64,000 nt of DNA. Origin: Gnetum montanum (Eukaryota > Streptophyta > Gnetopsida > Gnetales > Gnetaceae). Positions 1-11,692 of the stretch are shown piece after piece. Made by a program: the position numbers and the translations under genes. The number at the start of each line of letters is the position of its first letter. The first letter of the stretch is position 1. Under the pieces are notes generated by a model. The model was not told the DNA's origin, ran no database searches, and was given only the letters and a program-made list of their open reading frames with translations. The stretch spans positions 62,984-126,983 of the forward strand of contig MNCI01028365.1 in the NCBI GenBank assembly GCA_015680685.1. The letters are read 5' to 3'.

Positions 1-229
1 CACACTTTAATCTCCTTCTACAAGCACTCAGAAAATATTCTAACTCTGAGGAGAATAAATTGCAAGAGCTTTGCTACCTTACTTGAAAAACTAAAAACTA
101 AACTATGCCAAAACTAAAGCCTAGTATTGGTATTTATAGGCTTTGGAAATATACCTTGACGTCATGTTAGAACAAGGCCCCAACGTCGTGTACCTAATGT
201 CACAGTCGATGCAAAATGATGATTCATCA
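1..229 (-). repeat. 3' LTR of element A (partial, truncated by window start)
   Basis: The segment resembles the right-hand part of the LTR at 9508-10369: both contain a tract like CTACAAGCACTC, then GCAAGAGCTT, a 'tatttatag' TATA-like site and a GACGTC/GTCGAC-rich stretch beside GGCCCC. It ends in ATTCATCA at 229, the complement of an LTR start TGATGAAT. Only the U3/TATA side is inside the window. Confidence 0.75.
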
Positions 230-391
230 GGTTGGAATGGGCACATCCCAAGGACACGGGATTATTGAAAACAACCCATTTACGTTGATGAACCAAGCAA
301 TGAACTATTTGAGTTCAATGTCAAACACCTTGACTATGTCTTCCAACTCCTGGTAGTCATTCATCTATCTGGCTAGGTTCTCAACAATTAA

Positions 392-2118
392 TCATTTGTC
401 TCTAAACCATGCTCTAAGAACTTTAAGTTCAGCATTTGTAGTCTCAAGATTTTGCTTGCAATCCTTGTGGTGCTTGAACTTTGCCTCGTATAACATATAT
501 GAGCTAGCCACCTATTGTTCTAATTCTGACCATAGTCGTCTAGCAATCAACATTGCCAAGTTTTCATATCGAAGATTGGCCAACTACACATACTCTATCA
601 TCTCCTTTATTGTTTCAGTAACTTTTCATACTAGGCTACGTCTAACTTTCTGCTAACCATGCTTGCAAATGTGTGCACATCTTGAAGTGTAGATATGTAT
701 GGTATAGACATTGTAGGTGCATTTAATGCTTCAACTACACAGTCAACTAGCACTTCAGCTACTGTTTCCTACCCATGTGTTGCATCACCAAAATAATTGC
801 CTATTCACCTTCCTCCAACCACACCGAGAAAGTGGTAGCATTTTTAAAGATTTCTAGGAATAGATGGTGTGTTGCTAGTGACATTGTCACCTCTCAAGCA
901 TTGGAATCCAACCTCATAGGTAGTTGGGTTTACTAGGCAAAGAATATTGGACCATCCCTCTCCATCTAACTAACTATTTGAGCCACCTCATTAATGTGAC
1001 TCATCATTGGCCAATACATAGATGGATCTAGCCCACTCATTCCTACTCATTGCTCTTGTTCACTCAAGAGCTATTCTCAAATTTTGTGTAGGCATTCCAT
1101 GGCTACGTGAGCCTCCAATGTTATTTCCTAAGTGGGTGGTGGTGGTAGCTACTCCTCTTCTTGAGTTGTCACTAGCATTTTTTTCTTTCATGATCTTTGA
1201 CCATGAGGCCAAAGGAGCATGCTTAAGGATATCATTGGAATAGTAAACAATGCCTATCCTTTTGTAAATTTTCTTGATGAGGCATGGAAATGGTAGTGTC
1301 TTCCTTCCGCATTTGTTTTCTTTGAAGCACTTCCCAATCTCTAAATAAATTAGCTATGGAATATTAATGGGAAATTTTTCACTTACAGTGACACATGCTC
1401 GAGTAGAGAAGGCAATCACCTTACTAGGCCTCACTATTGGATTGAGGTGATAGGTTGCAATCTTGAAGTAAATTCACTCCACCGATGTGAGTGCACCATA
1501 CTCCTTATGGTCAACCTCATAGCATCACTGGGTCCACTCCTTCTTGGTCTCATGATAACCTTTTATGGACAGTTTTTCTAGTTGTGTTATGGTATCAGGT
1601 AACCCAAGTGCCTATGTGATAGCTTCTACTGAATAGGACACTTGAATGTCCTTGATTTTAACAATGGACCCTGGCTCTTGGCCACTCCAAAAGAGATATG
1701 TCTCTCCCATGTACCATTTTCCACTAGACATGATGACCAGCCACATAGGAGAGGCTTCTAGTTGTGTCTTGACATCCTCTAGAGCTTTCTCCAAAAATGG
1801 CCTGAAATTGATCTCTTCAAGAATTGATCTTTGAATCTCTTAGGACCTAATGATGTCTAGGTAGGCTTAATTCAAAGTAACCTCAAGCCTTAGCACAGGT
1901 CCAAGCACCTCTCCTCTTTGAGATTGTTCTATCGACACTTCTTCTTCTAGAATTTGTCAGACAGATTCCACCTCGAGCTCCTCACAAAGAGGTTCCATTA
2001 CATGGGTAGATTCTAGTAATTCTTAGCCCTATTCTTGTTGGCCCCTTCAAGCTTTGGGTTGTTTCTCCCATTGTTGCAAGGGTTCTCCTTCCTGAGAGCA
2101 TTTCTATTTTGGTGCCAT
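392..2118 (-). pseudogene. Extra 3' ORF of element A: PF20167-like plus coiled-coil protein, decayed
   Basis: From ATG at 2118 the minus strand reads MAPK, then many in-frame stops, then a stretch homologous to residues ~90-300 of element D's extra ORF. Shared landmarks are 'ALEDVKTQLEASPMW', 'GKWYMGE' (D: 'AWYIGEM'), 'YFKIATYHLNP' (D: 'YFKIGTYHIFP') and 'LPFPCLIKKI' (D: 'LPFPCLIRKL'). The C-terminal part (about 650-400) matches D's coiled coil, for example 'LANLRYENLAMLIARR' against 'LANLRYANLAMLIARR'. The copy is shorter than D's, has at least one frame change and is not translatable. The domain resembles the Pfam family called 'putative plant transposon protein' (recognised from memory); in Athila elements this position holds the so-called env-like ORF. 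Function unknown. Confidence 0.75.
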
Positions 2119-4190
2119 CTTTACTCACAATGAGACCATGGATTAGCAATCATTGTGTAACCTTAAAACAATTAGGATACATTATTTCTTAAATATTGTT
2201 ACACTTTTACTAAGTTGTGATTATGGTTGATTTAATTAATCCAATTGTCATTTTATTTATGTATTATCATTAATAAACCATCTCAAAGGTTGTTGGAAGG
2301 GTTAATCTTTGAAAAAATTAATGTTTCTATGTTATTAAGGTTATTAATCCTTTGGGGAGTTAGAAAATTTTTCAAAAATTTTCATGAAAAACCTTAAGTT
2401 TTGTGGCCCCCACAATAAAGATCTTACCTCTGGTAAGTGTAGGGTCAAAAAATGAAGTGATTTGGACAAACAGTTGGGAAGTTATGAGCTCTAGAAGGTT
2501 TTGGGCTCTGAAAAATTACAAAAACTACCCGTTTGTTATGAGAAAATGATAAAAAATTCCTAAGTGTTCAGTGGTATATATAGCGTGTACGCACTATGTA
2601 AATGAGGCCTTGTTGATGTAGCTATTGACCAACATTAACTTTGGTCAAATTTTCAAAATACAAGGAATTTTTGGATGAAATTAGGATCAAATGAAAGCTC
2701 AAAAGACCAAGAATAGTATGAAAACCTGAGAAGAAGGTGTTGAAGCTCATAAATTTGGAAAAAATGGAGAAAATTTGATTTAGTGGATGAATTAAATGAA
2801 AGATTGAGCACTAAGCAGTATACTCAATGAAAGATAGGATTATGGCAATTTCAAAGGTAAGGAACCTTAACTAATCAAGCCAAAAGCTATGCAAGTGAAT
2901 CCTCCCCATTGCAAACTTATGCTCTTTTTACCCTTGCATAAACTTGACTAAGAAGTCTATGGGTTCATAGTTGATTTAATGATCATGATAAGTTAAGGAT
3001 CAACCCAGAAGAATCTACCTAGGAATCCCAACACATCAGACCAAGACATAGAGCATAACATAGAACATGGTAGTGAGGTGAGTTATGGCAGCATGGATGG
3101 ATGATAGAAAAGGTGTAATGAAGCTCCAAATTGAGGTCATAAGAAGTCCCTTGTGGAATTTGTGGTTAAAATGACCTGAGAAGTTCCATCCTCAGCCCAA
3201 ACCAAAACCAACTACTTTTAGTGACTTTGCATCACCACTCTAAGATCAATCCACTCATTCGAGACATCAGAGTTCTTTCACAAAACAGCCACTATTCCAC
3301 AAAGAGATGAAAAGAGAAGTAGGAAGTGAGAAAGAGAGGGCTTTAGTCAGAGGGGATCCTTAGGCATAGGTGCATGCTATTTGAGTCCCATAACTAGTGC
3401 TTGTAGCTCATTTATTTGTCCTAGGGGTGTGCTTTGAATTCCTTTTTTTTTTTTTTGAAATGGGAACCACACCATGCAAGAATTTATTCATGTTGAAGGG
3501 ATGGGCTTTGAATTCCCACCATTTTTTTTCTTTCTTTAGATGAGAACCACACCATGCAATGACATTATTTGACTTTCTATCAATGGATGGTATGGAATAA
3601 TAAGAAGTCCATGAAAAACATCCAAGCACTCAAGCAAGTAGAAGAGTACAAAGAGTATTGAGTCCCCTTGAAGTCACTCCCTTTAAAAACCTTTGAATCC
3701 TTCCTAATTCCAAAACTACTAAGGTCACTGATTAATTAAAAATTTCTTTAATGGAAGGGACCTCAAATTCCCATAACAAGGAAAACCATAGAGTTCATTG
3801 GATGGGCAAATGATGTGGACTCATTGCCTATTCCATGAAAAATAAACCATGTCAAAGTCATCAAACATTAGAATTCAAAAATAGAAACCAGACATCAATA
3901 ATCATAAGATTAAGCACAAACCATCATTAGTAAATAGCAATTGTGGCACTATGTCTTGTGATAATAAAGCACTCTTTATTAGCAAAAAAGAGAAAATATC
4001 ACACTTGAATAAAACCAAACAAAGTAAAATATATAAGAAAGTGTCAAATAGTCAAGAAGGTTCAAAGGTACTAAAGATGATGTAAAATTAGAAAAATTTA
4101 AAAAATCAAGAATTTGTAAAATAAATAATTTGTAAAAATTAAAAACGTAAAAAACAAAAAGGTAAAAAAATCGAGAATCCAAATGGATTG
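2119..4190 (-). other. Post-pol spacer of element A with duplicated hairpin motif
   Basis: About 2 kb without a credible coding region between the integrase end and the extra ORF. It corresponds to the spacers in B, C, D and E. At 3424-3477, and again at 3498-3558, an arm like GGGGTGTGCTTTGAATTC, a T-rich loop and an arm like GGAACCACACCATGC form an imperfect inverted repeat. The short ORFs here have no recognisable product. A possible splice acceptor (AG at 2119-2120) lies directly before the extra-ORF ATG. Confidence 0.6.
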
Positions 4191-7100
4191 TCAGCACAAA
4201 TGACCATCTCCCCCACGACTGAGTTGGAAGGAGGAGATCCAAAAAATAGAATGTGGTTGTCCATCCCTTAAGGAGGTAGTTGACCTGGTCTATCTTGGCT
4301 CTAGGAAAGGTTTTACTTGTTGGATTTTGACCAACTACTTTTTATTTGTACATTTAGGTTTGTAGATTAACATGGATTTTGTAGATTAACATGGCTCTAG
4401 AGGGAAAGGTTTGATCAATTACATAAGGTCCCTCCCACAATGTTTAGAATTTTTTCCTTTGGGGTACATGTGTGGGGTTCCAGTATAGAACCTTATCTCC
4501 TGGTTAAAGTTTGACTTTCCTGATTCTAAGGTCATGACATTACTTGCTGAATGCCTTGTTTACCTCATTCAAGAATAGGGCCACTGATCGATTTTCATCT
4601 AGCACATTCAAGTTTATTAATCTTTCTTTCTATGCTAAACTTATGTTAAGATCTAATTCATAGGCTATTGAGAGTGTGCGGAGCTCAAATTGAATCAGGG
4701 GCATTCGAAGTTTTCTATACACTAACTCATAAGGAGAATAGCTAATAGAAAGTTTCCATGTTGAACAATAAGCCTAGAGAGCATCATTAAGCTTTATACT
4801 TGAATCCTTCCTATATTTCCTAATGGTTCGTGTTAGTATTTTTGTAATCTCCTAGTTGGTTACCTCTACTTGACCATTGGCTTTAGTATGGTGAGGTGTT
4901 GTTAATTTATTTTCTACCCCCAAGTGTTGCATTAACTCTCTAAAGGTGGCACCTGTGAAATGAGTTCCATTGTTGAAAATAAATGAACATGGTATCCCAA
5001 AACTATTCATGATATTTTGTTGTATAAATTTGGCAACAGTGGATAATGTATAATCAGTAATGGCTACTGTTTCTACCCATTTTGTGTAGTAGTCAACTAC
5101 TACTACAATATATGCCTTCTCATTGAACATGGATGTGATGGAACCCATGAATTCAACGCCCCATATGTCGAAAGGTTCCAGTGATTGAATCCATTATTGA
5201 GGACCTTCCATGCGAGTAGTCATCCCCCTATCTCATTAACAATCCTCACAAGACTTAACGAACTAGTGGACATCCGTAAAAATTGTAGGCCAATCGTATC
5301 CTGCCATCAGGATTTTTATGGATGTGCATCTCCCTGCATAGTGGCCTTCGCAAGGTCCTTCATGAGCATCCTGGAGAATGTGCAGTTGATATTCATCAGG
5401 GACACATCAATGGATTAGGCCATTAGCATAAACCTTGTAGAGTTATTCATTAATTTCCATGAAGTATTTGACCTAATGATGAAATTGTTGCTTCTTCCTA
5501 AAATCCAAGTCTTGTGGCATCTCTTGAGTGAGAAGATAGATGAGGATGCCATTATACCATGTTATTTTTGCAAGCATTTGTTCACTTGTTGCTCCAATAA
5601 AGAGGAGTTCATCCGAAAACTGATCAAAGAGTGGACTCTCCTCCCCGTTATTATCCCATATTAAGTGAGAGAGGTGGTCAACGATCACATTTTTGCTCCT
5701 TTTTGATCTACCATTGTGAGATTGAACTCCTACAAGATCACGAGCCACCGTATGACACGAGGGCTCACCGTTGGCTTGTTCATGAGGAAGCAGATTTCAC
5801 TATGGCCATATGCACAAATACTTTGTAATCAAGTACATAGTGCCTGAACTTTTCTAGAGCATACACCACTGCCATTAATTCTTTCTCTATGGTGCTATAA
5901 TTTAACTATGCCCCCACAATGCTTTGACTTGTGTAGTGGATGTAATATGAATGTTTCTTATCATCCACCTGCATGAGCACTACTCACAAAGCATAGTTAG
6001 ATGCGTCTATCATGATGTGGAAAGGTTTGGACCAGTCTAGTGCTCATAGGATTGGTGTTTCTATGAGTTTATCCTTTAATTGTTGGAATGCATGTTCACA
6101 TTCCTTGGTCCAGATGAAGGGTGCATATTTCTTTGTAAGCTCTACCAATGGCTTTACAATCTTAGAGGAATTCTCTATAAATCGTTGGTAGTAGCCAAGG
6201 TGTCCAAGGAATGACTAAACATCTTTAATAGTCTCTGGTTGGCATGTTATTCCTTAGATTACCTTTATCTTTTCTATGTCTACCTCAATCCCTTTCTGCA
6301 AAATTTGATGCCCTAGCACAATGCCTTCTTGGACCATGAGATGGCTTTTCTACCAGTTGAGTCATAGGTTTGTCTCTACACATCTTTCAATACTTGCTCA
6401 AGTCAATCCAAGGCTTGCTCAAAGGTAACTTTATAGGTGAAAACGCCATCCATGAAGACTTCAACACCACTACCGATCTACTATTGAAAGATACTAAGGA
6501 CCAAGCGTTGAAATGTTGTATGAGCATTGCATAGACCAAATGACATCTTACAATATGCAAAAGTCCCCCAGGGACTTGTGAATGTTGTCTTGGACTGATC
6601 TTCTAGTGTGATTTGGATTTGGTTATAGCCACTATAACCATCCAAGAAACTATAATAATAATGCTCGAATATGATATCTAATACTTGATCCACAAATGGA
6701 AAAGAAAAATGATCTTTAAATGTTTGTCATATTCAGTAGCCTAAAGTCAATGCAAACTTGCCATTTGCCATCTTTCTTTGGTACAATTACGAGTGGGCTA
6801 ACCCACTCACTATTTGCAATGGGATAGATGAACCCCATCTTGAGAAGTTGCTCAATTTCCTATTTGACGATTTGCTTCAATTTGGGATTTAGCTGCCTCT
6901 GCAACTAGCTTCTAAGCTTCATGGTCCAGTTAATGTAAATGCAATGTGGTCATATCCTTGGATCAATTCCTATTAGCTCTGGATATAACCAAGCAAAGGC
7001 TATTGACCATTTATTCACCACCTTCAACAACTTTTCTTTTTATTCAAGAGCAAGTTTGGCATTAATTATGACTGGTTTACCATTCTTTAAAAATGCATAC

Positions 7101-7899
7101 TCCATACCTGCCGATAAAGTTTTTAGCTCTAAGGGCTCCTGCTTGAAGTGATCAAGGGTCCAACTCTTCCCAATAGGTGTCATCATCTTCATTAGAGAGT
7201 CAGAAATGAACTTGTTTAATTTTGTCCATGCCTTCAACCTATGCACATGTTAGGCTCTTAGTTGGTTCCATGCATAGTGTGCTACAATCTGAGTCAGTTA
7301 TTAGCCACAGGATACCCTCCTATTTTGTGACTGCTACGTACAAACACCTTTAAATATTGATCTCTTACACACACTGATTGCATGCCTTAATGTATGTGCT
7401 CTTAATGGACCAACTCTTTTGCACACAATTGCACTCATTATTGCTATATGTGATGCATAGAATACACTTCTTCTCAATCTTGCCTAGTTCATTTTCCTTG
7501 GATATTTCTAAAGATAGGTCCCTTATGCCCATTCTTACATCAACTATGCTTAACCAAGCCCTTTCCATAATGATGGGGAAGCCACTTTTTAGTTGTTCAA
7601 TTTGATCACCAGAAAGTCAATAGGATAACAATGGTTACAATGTCCTCTACTAATCCCAGAGGGATAGTAATTGACTGATCTACTAATTCTAAACAAATGT
7701 TTCTCTTCTTGAGAGGTGGTAGGTTCTAGGCCTTGTACATGTCATGGGAGATGAGATTAACTCCAAAACCAGAGTCAAGAAGAGCTTTGCATGGCTCATG
7801 TTCAGTGATCTATAGATAGATGAGTGGACCTCCTGGATCAAATCTTTTTGTAGAAAGATTGCCAACCTTAATCCAATCGAAAATAGAATGAGTTAACAT
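4191..7899 (-). pseudogene. Element A pro-pol (protease, RT, RNase H, integrase), decayed
   Basis: The ATG at 7899 begins the MLTH..DWIK motif that opens the protease region. 'CKALLDSGFGVNLIS' carries the aspartic-protease D-S-G. RT is visible at 6693-6481 ('YSFLDGYSGYNQIQI', 'TTFTSPWGTFAYCKMSFGLCNA'). The second catalytic RT motif near 6450 reads MDG instead of MDD. Integrase core is at 5148-4852 ('YIVVVVDYYTKWVE', 'FNNGTHF', 'ANGQVEVTN'). The frame ends in GDGHLC and a stop at 4191, as in the other copies. Segments lie in different frames, so several indels have occurred. At the positions where B, C and E carry TGA in integrase, this copy has lysine codons. Confidence 0.8.
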
Positions 7900-9352
7900 T
7901 ACACTGTAGATTCGAGGTGACACTTGATTTGAAGGGCACTCAACGTTGTTTGATGCAAAGTACAAGGCTCCTTCTTTTGCTACCTACTTAATTAGCCTTT
8001 GGATCTGATGAGATCTTAGTTCAAAAAATCTTCTGTGGGTATACACAACAAGGGTTCTTCTTATTTTTGCTTTGATTCCATCTATGATGTGGCAAAGTTA
8101 TTCCCTCTGAGAATAATCATGGTCAGGGCATCGATGTAAGAGTGAATAGTATCGGCCCATGGTGGCATCCAAGGGTTCATGTACTCCTTGTTTCCAGCCT
8201 TGGATTTGCCTTCTCATATTAGACACTTTGGAGTACGGTTGATATTTTTCATTAAATAGCTCTAACATGGTACTCCATCGATGAATAGATTTTGGTTCCA
8301 AATATCAGTACCAACTCTCAACTTCCTTGATGAGTGTCCTAGGAAATAATTTGAGTTTTTGCGATTCATACTCTATGTTCTAGAAGGCATACGCATCATG
8401 AAAAGCTTGTAAATGCATTTGCAAATCAAAGTTGTATCCCCTTCAAATCTTGGGATATTGTTCATGTCTAGGCACTTGATCTGACTATCCTTTATGTGCC
8501 TAGTTGGGATTTTCATTGCCTCCATAATGTTGAGCATACTTCAAATCACCAATATAGGTTCATCATCATCACTACATCCATGATGCCGATGATGGTTTTA
8601 GCCACCCCTTCAATTTTGGTGGCCTTCATGCTCATTGTTATCTCATTGATCACCTTCATCATGATTGTTTCAACAGTGGATTTTATGAGAACCATCAAAT
8701 GAAGAGGAATGTTCATAATTGGATGAAGAGGATGAAGAGGAAGGTGGACCACCACCACCACCATGGTTTCCACCACCACTCTTATGCTTAGTACAATCAC
8801 CATCCTTAGAGCCCTTACTATTGTGATGCTTGCCTGAGTCCCTACCTTGGCTATCACTTTTTCTTGAACCCAATTTATGAATAGTGGATTGCAAGTTCAT
8901 GTTCACATCATTGTCACCAGTATTAGGGGTGGAGAATTTTCATGTTGATAACCTTCAGTAGGAGGATCCTCAATGTCATCTTGATTTAGTAGGAATAAGG
9001 GATTGGTGTAGTGTTTCCCCTTTATAGCTTCATGGAGTTTCTCCTGACGTCGATCTCGTTTGCATTATGTTTCATTGGGATAGTAGTTTCAAGTGTCATA
9101 TCCATCCACAATGTATTCTTCATGAAGATCTGCTATGCCCAACTTCTTAAGGGTTTTGAATAGCATTCCGAGCACAAATCGATCAAGGGGCAAGACAACA
9201 TTGCCCTCCATATCACACCATTGCAGCTATTCATCCTATTGTAGGATGAAGGTAAAGTTTAGCACAAACTCATCTGAATGAGTGCATACCACCTTGCACT
9301 CTTATGGGACCAATGGTTTGGTATCTTCATGCTTGTGAGAAGAAGAAGACAT
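7900..9352 (-). pseudogene. Element A gag, decayed and internally deleted
   Basis: ATG at 9352 opens MSSSSHKHE, matching the MPSSHKS and MSSSLHKS starts of B and C. The core reads 'IHRWSTMLELFNEKYQPYSK' and 'QIQGWKQGVHEPLDATMGRYY' at 8301-8098. After 'LIK.VAKE' (about 7990) the reading passes almost at once to protease. The region with the zinc-knuckle-like motif and the Pro/Gln-rich tail, which takes several hundred bp in B, C and E, is therefore missing. Histidine/serine and glycine-rich stretches near 8700-8900 correspond to the low-complexity region of B's gag. Frames change more than once. Confidence 0.75.
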
Positions 9353-9507
9353 TTTGCAAAATAAAATAAAATTATTAGTGTGCTTGTATAATTCTATGTA
9401 TAGTGGGAGTGATATTGACCTTAAGGTTCATACAACGATATTAATGGTATTCCCTTATACCTAAATAGTGCATATTCCAGAAACAAAGTCCCTAGTAACA
9501 ACACCAA

Positions 9508-10369
9508 TGATGAGTAGCAAGATACCCCTACGCCCAACCATACAAATCACAAAGCATTCATGTGCAATCTAGTCGAATTCTGTGGACTTTATCATTTTTG
9601 GTGCACTAGTCTCCTCTAGGAAGTGAATCTAGCCTTAAGGTCAATCATTGTCTTCCCAATTACACTTGTGACATTCGTTGGTATGGTTAAGTGTAACTGA
9701 GGCATCCGATTTTTATCATTTTGTGTTTTATAGTTTGGTGCTCAAAATGTGGATAAAAGGAATTTAATTAACTAAACTAAATTAACTAATCAACTAGCAT
9801 TTAACTATTCCTAACATAAGCATCCGATCCCACTTTCCATACACATCTTGAACCCACGTATCTGCTATTGGACGACCAAGCACTATGCTACTAGGTGTAC
9901 TAAGTAATAACACTGCTAGGATTACCAAGCGAATACATGTTATGCTCGAAGTGGTTGTACTTATGTGTGTAATCTATCTAGTTTAATTGCTTCCTTAATG
10001 TAATAACTAGAAAATATTTAATAACTAATGGAAAACAATTAATAAATAATTAAAAACATTGAATGCATAGATAAAATAATTAATCTATCCAAAGTGCTAC
10101 AAGGTTTATCATTAAACTCATCTTTATTATCACACACACTATCCTACTCAGGTACAACAATGCTCGAATAAATATCCATACACTCAATGACTCTTACTAC
10201 AAGCACTCAAGGAAAAATTCTAATTTTCAAATGAAAAAACTGCAAGAGCTTCGCTGCAACTACAATCTCTAATTGTCATAAATGCAGCTGCATGCATGTA
10301 TTTATAGCCAAAAAACAACACTGCGTCGATGGGGCCTTGTCGACGTAGCCAACTGAATGCAACTCATCA
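9508..10369 (-). repeat. 5' LTR of element A
   Basis: Bounded on the left by complement of CTCATCA followed by the PBS and on the right by AACTCATCA (complement of TGATGAGTT). 862 bp. The PBS complement at 9491-9507 reads TTGGTGTTGTTACTAGG, a C-to-T/G-to-A-decayed form of the tRNA-Asp site seen in B and D. A TATA-like site ('tatttatag', minus TATAAATA) lies near 10298. Beyond it, near the LTR start, CGTCGA and TCGACG face each other across GGGGCC, a small palindromic cluster in the place where B, C, D and E carry palindrome arrays. Confidence 0.8.
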
Positions 10370-10440
10370 GTAAGGTACTTATTTCTCAAGTCAAAAGTCA
10401 TGGATTCAAGTGTGGGTGCAACTACTGGAAAAAGTTACCC
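10370..10440 (+). repeat. SINE-like repeat, copy a (5' part cut off by element A)
   Basis: The sequence from 10371 (TAAGGTACTTATTTCTCAAG, then a box-B-like 'ggattcaag') matches the middle of copies at 11636-11692, 49085-49220 (reverse) and 52667-52798. It starts exactly at the edge of element A's LTR, so A appears to have inserted inside it; the left half would lie beyond the window. No terminal poly-A is seen. Confidence 0.55.
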
Positions 10441-11635
10441 CATTTGGAAGATCGGGTTATGGTTACTACCATTACTAATTGAGTGAAGAGGTTGTCAACT
10501 AATGCAAGACTAATGGGTAAGCCCAGATACAACTACCTATGTGGATATCATTGAAGCTCTAATTGACAATCATCTATTTAAGTAGGTATAAGTCATACTT
10601 TGGGATTTCATGATTAACCTATTTTTCTTTGCTTTTCTAAGGAATAAGTTAAATTAAAAGTTCAACATAGATTAATATTAGATTAAGCTTAAACTAAAAT
10701 TTTTACTTAGTATTAAATATTTACCTTTTTTCTTTACTTTTTGTAAGGAATAAGTTAATTAAAAGCTATTTGTATTTACATTAGCTAAAATTGAAGCTTA
10801 GACCTCTTGGATTTATCAAATAAATTTTAGCTTTTTTGACAACTTTGTTTTATTTATTACTCAGTGTTGCCCACTATAATCAACCCTATGACTTGGGAAT
10901 ACTCAATCAAGACTCTTATTACTAAGCTAATACCTTATTGTTAACATTAGCTATTAGCTATGTATCTTAGATAAATATGATTAATAGCCCCTACTTTAAA
11001 GCTATATGATATGATTTTTACAAAAAAATTTATTTTCCTTTTACATTTTGTTGATAAGGGGTTGTTACAACTAAAATACTGACTATGAATTAGCAACCTC
11101 TTACCTTTAAGAAAATGAGCAAATCACTTAAGCCACTTATCAATGGCTACTTTTTACTGATAAGATAATAACACCAAATACTAAGGTGTTAGTATAGTGG
11201 TAAAAATTTTGATTTGGTAACTCTAAGTCATTGATTTGATTCTCATGGACAATGCTAAGTTATAAAGTTCTAACTAGACTATATATCTTGAGGTATACCT
11301 ATATTTTAATTATTTTAGGTTTTGAATAAGATAATAACACCTATCATTTAAAATATACGATTGCCAATGAGATGTGGCTTAATTCTTAGGCTTAATATTA
11401 AAAAAATATTACGTAACTAACAACTACCTATTCAAGTTACAATGAGGTACTAGCCTACTTGTAAGACTCTTAATTTGAAAGCTTTAAGTTATGGGTTTAA
11501 TTCTAGTAGGTAATGCTAAGTTATACAGTTCTGATTGAATTTATTGCAATTCTTTTGGGATTTCAATACGTCCCCTTTAATCCTTATATTTTTCCTAACT
11601 TCTACCAAAACATTATCTTAATTATGTATTATCCT
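10441..11635. other. AT-rich intergenic DNA with two tRNA-like SINE candidates
   Basis: No coding region recognised. Two related segments (about 11186-11310 and 11443-11560) share 'aatgctaagttata' followed by 'agttct'. Upstream they carry tRNA-promoter-like boxes. The first has GTTAGTATAGTGGT, very like box A of tRNA genes, and a decayed box B 'gatttgattct'; the second has 'gggtttaattct'. They do not fold as intact tRNAs. Candidate decayed tRNA-derived SINEs. Confidence 0.45.
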
Positions 11636-11692
11636 ACAGACCATCACTTTGAGTGATGCTAAGGTACTTATTTCTCAAGTCATAAGACTAGG
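11636..11692 (+). repeat. SINE-like repeat, copy b, left half
   Basis: Begins 'accatcactttgagtgatg' and runs through 'ttatttctcaagtcataaga' to CTAGG, where element B is inserted. The repeat continues at 19733 after the duplicated CTAGG with 'ttcacttgaaagaggtgagg'. Joined across the insertion it matches copy c (52667-52798) over its length, apart from a short gap between 'agac' and 'cacttg'. This shows that B inserted into a pre-existing repeat. Confidence 0.65.

Larger units (their letters stand above)
1..10369 (-). mobile_element. Element A: Athila-like Ty3/gypsy retrotransposon with extra 3' ORF, decayed
   Basis: Read on the minus strand the order is 5' LTR (9508-10369), degenerate tRNA-Asp-like PBS (9491-9507), gag, protease, RT/RNase H, integrase, a ~2-kb spacer, an extra ORF and a 3' LTR cut by the window edge. 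The order gag-pol-extra ORF is that of Athila-type elements. The two LTRs are related but visibly diverged, and no clean polypurine tract precedes the 3' LTR, so the element is old or chimeric. The base pairs flanking 10369 are GTAAG; the matching duplication would lie outside the window. Both nonsense and frameshift lesions are present. Confidence 0.85.

Noticed and set aside
11186-11260. tRNA gene suggested by GTTAGTATAGTGGT.
   Set aside because: No complete cloverleaf or intact box B follows; better explained as a decayed SINE.
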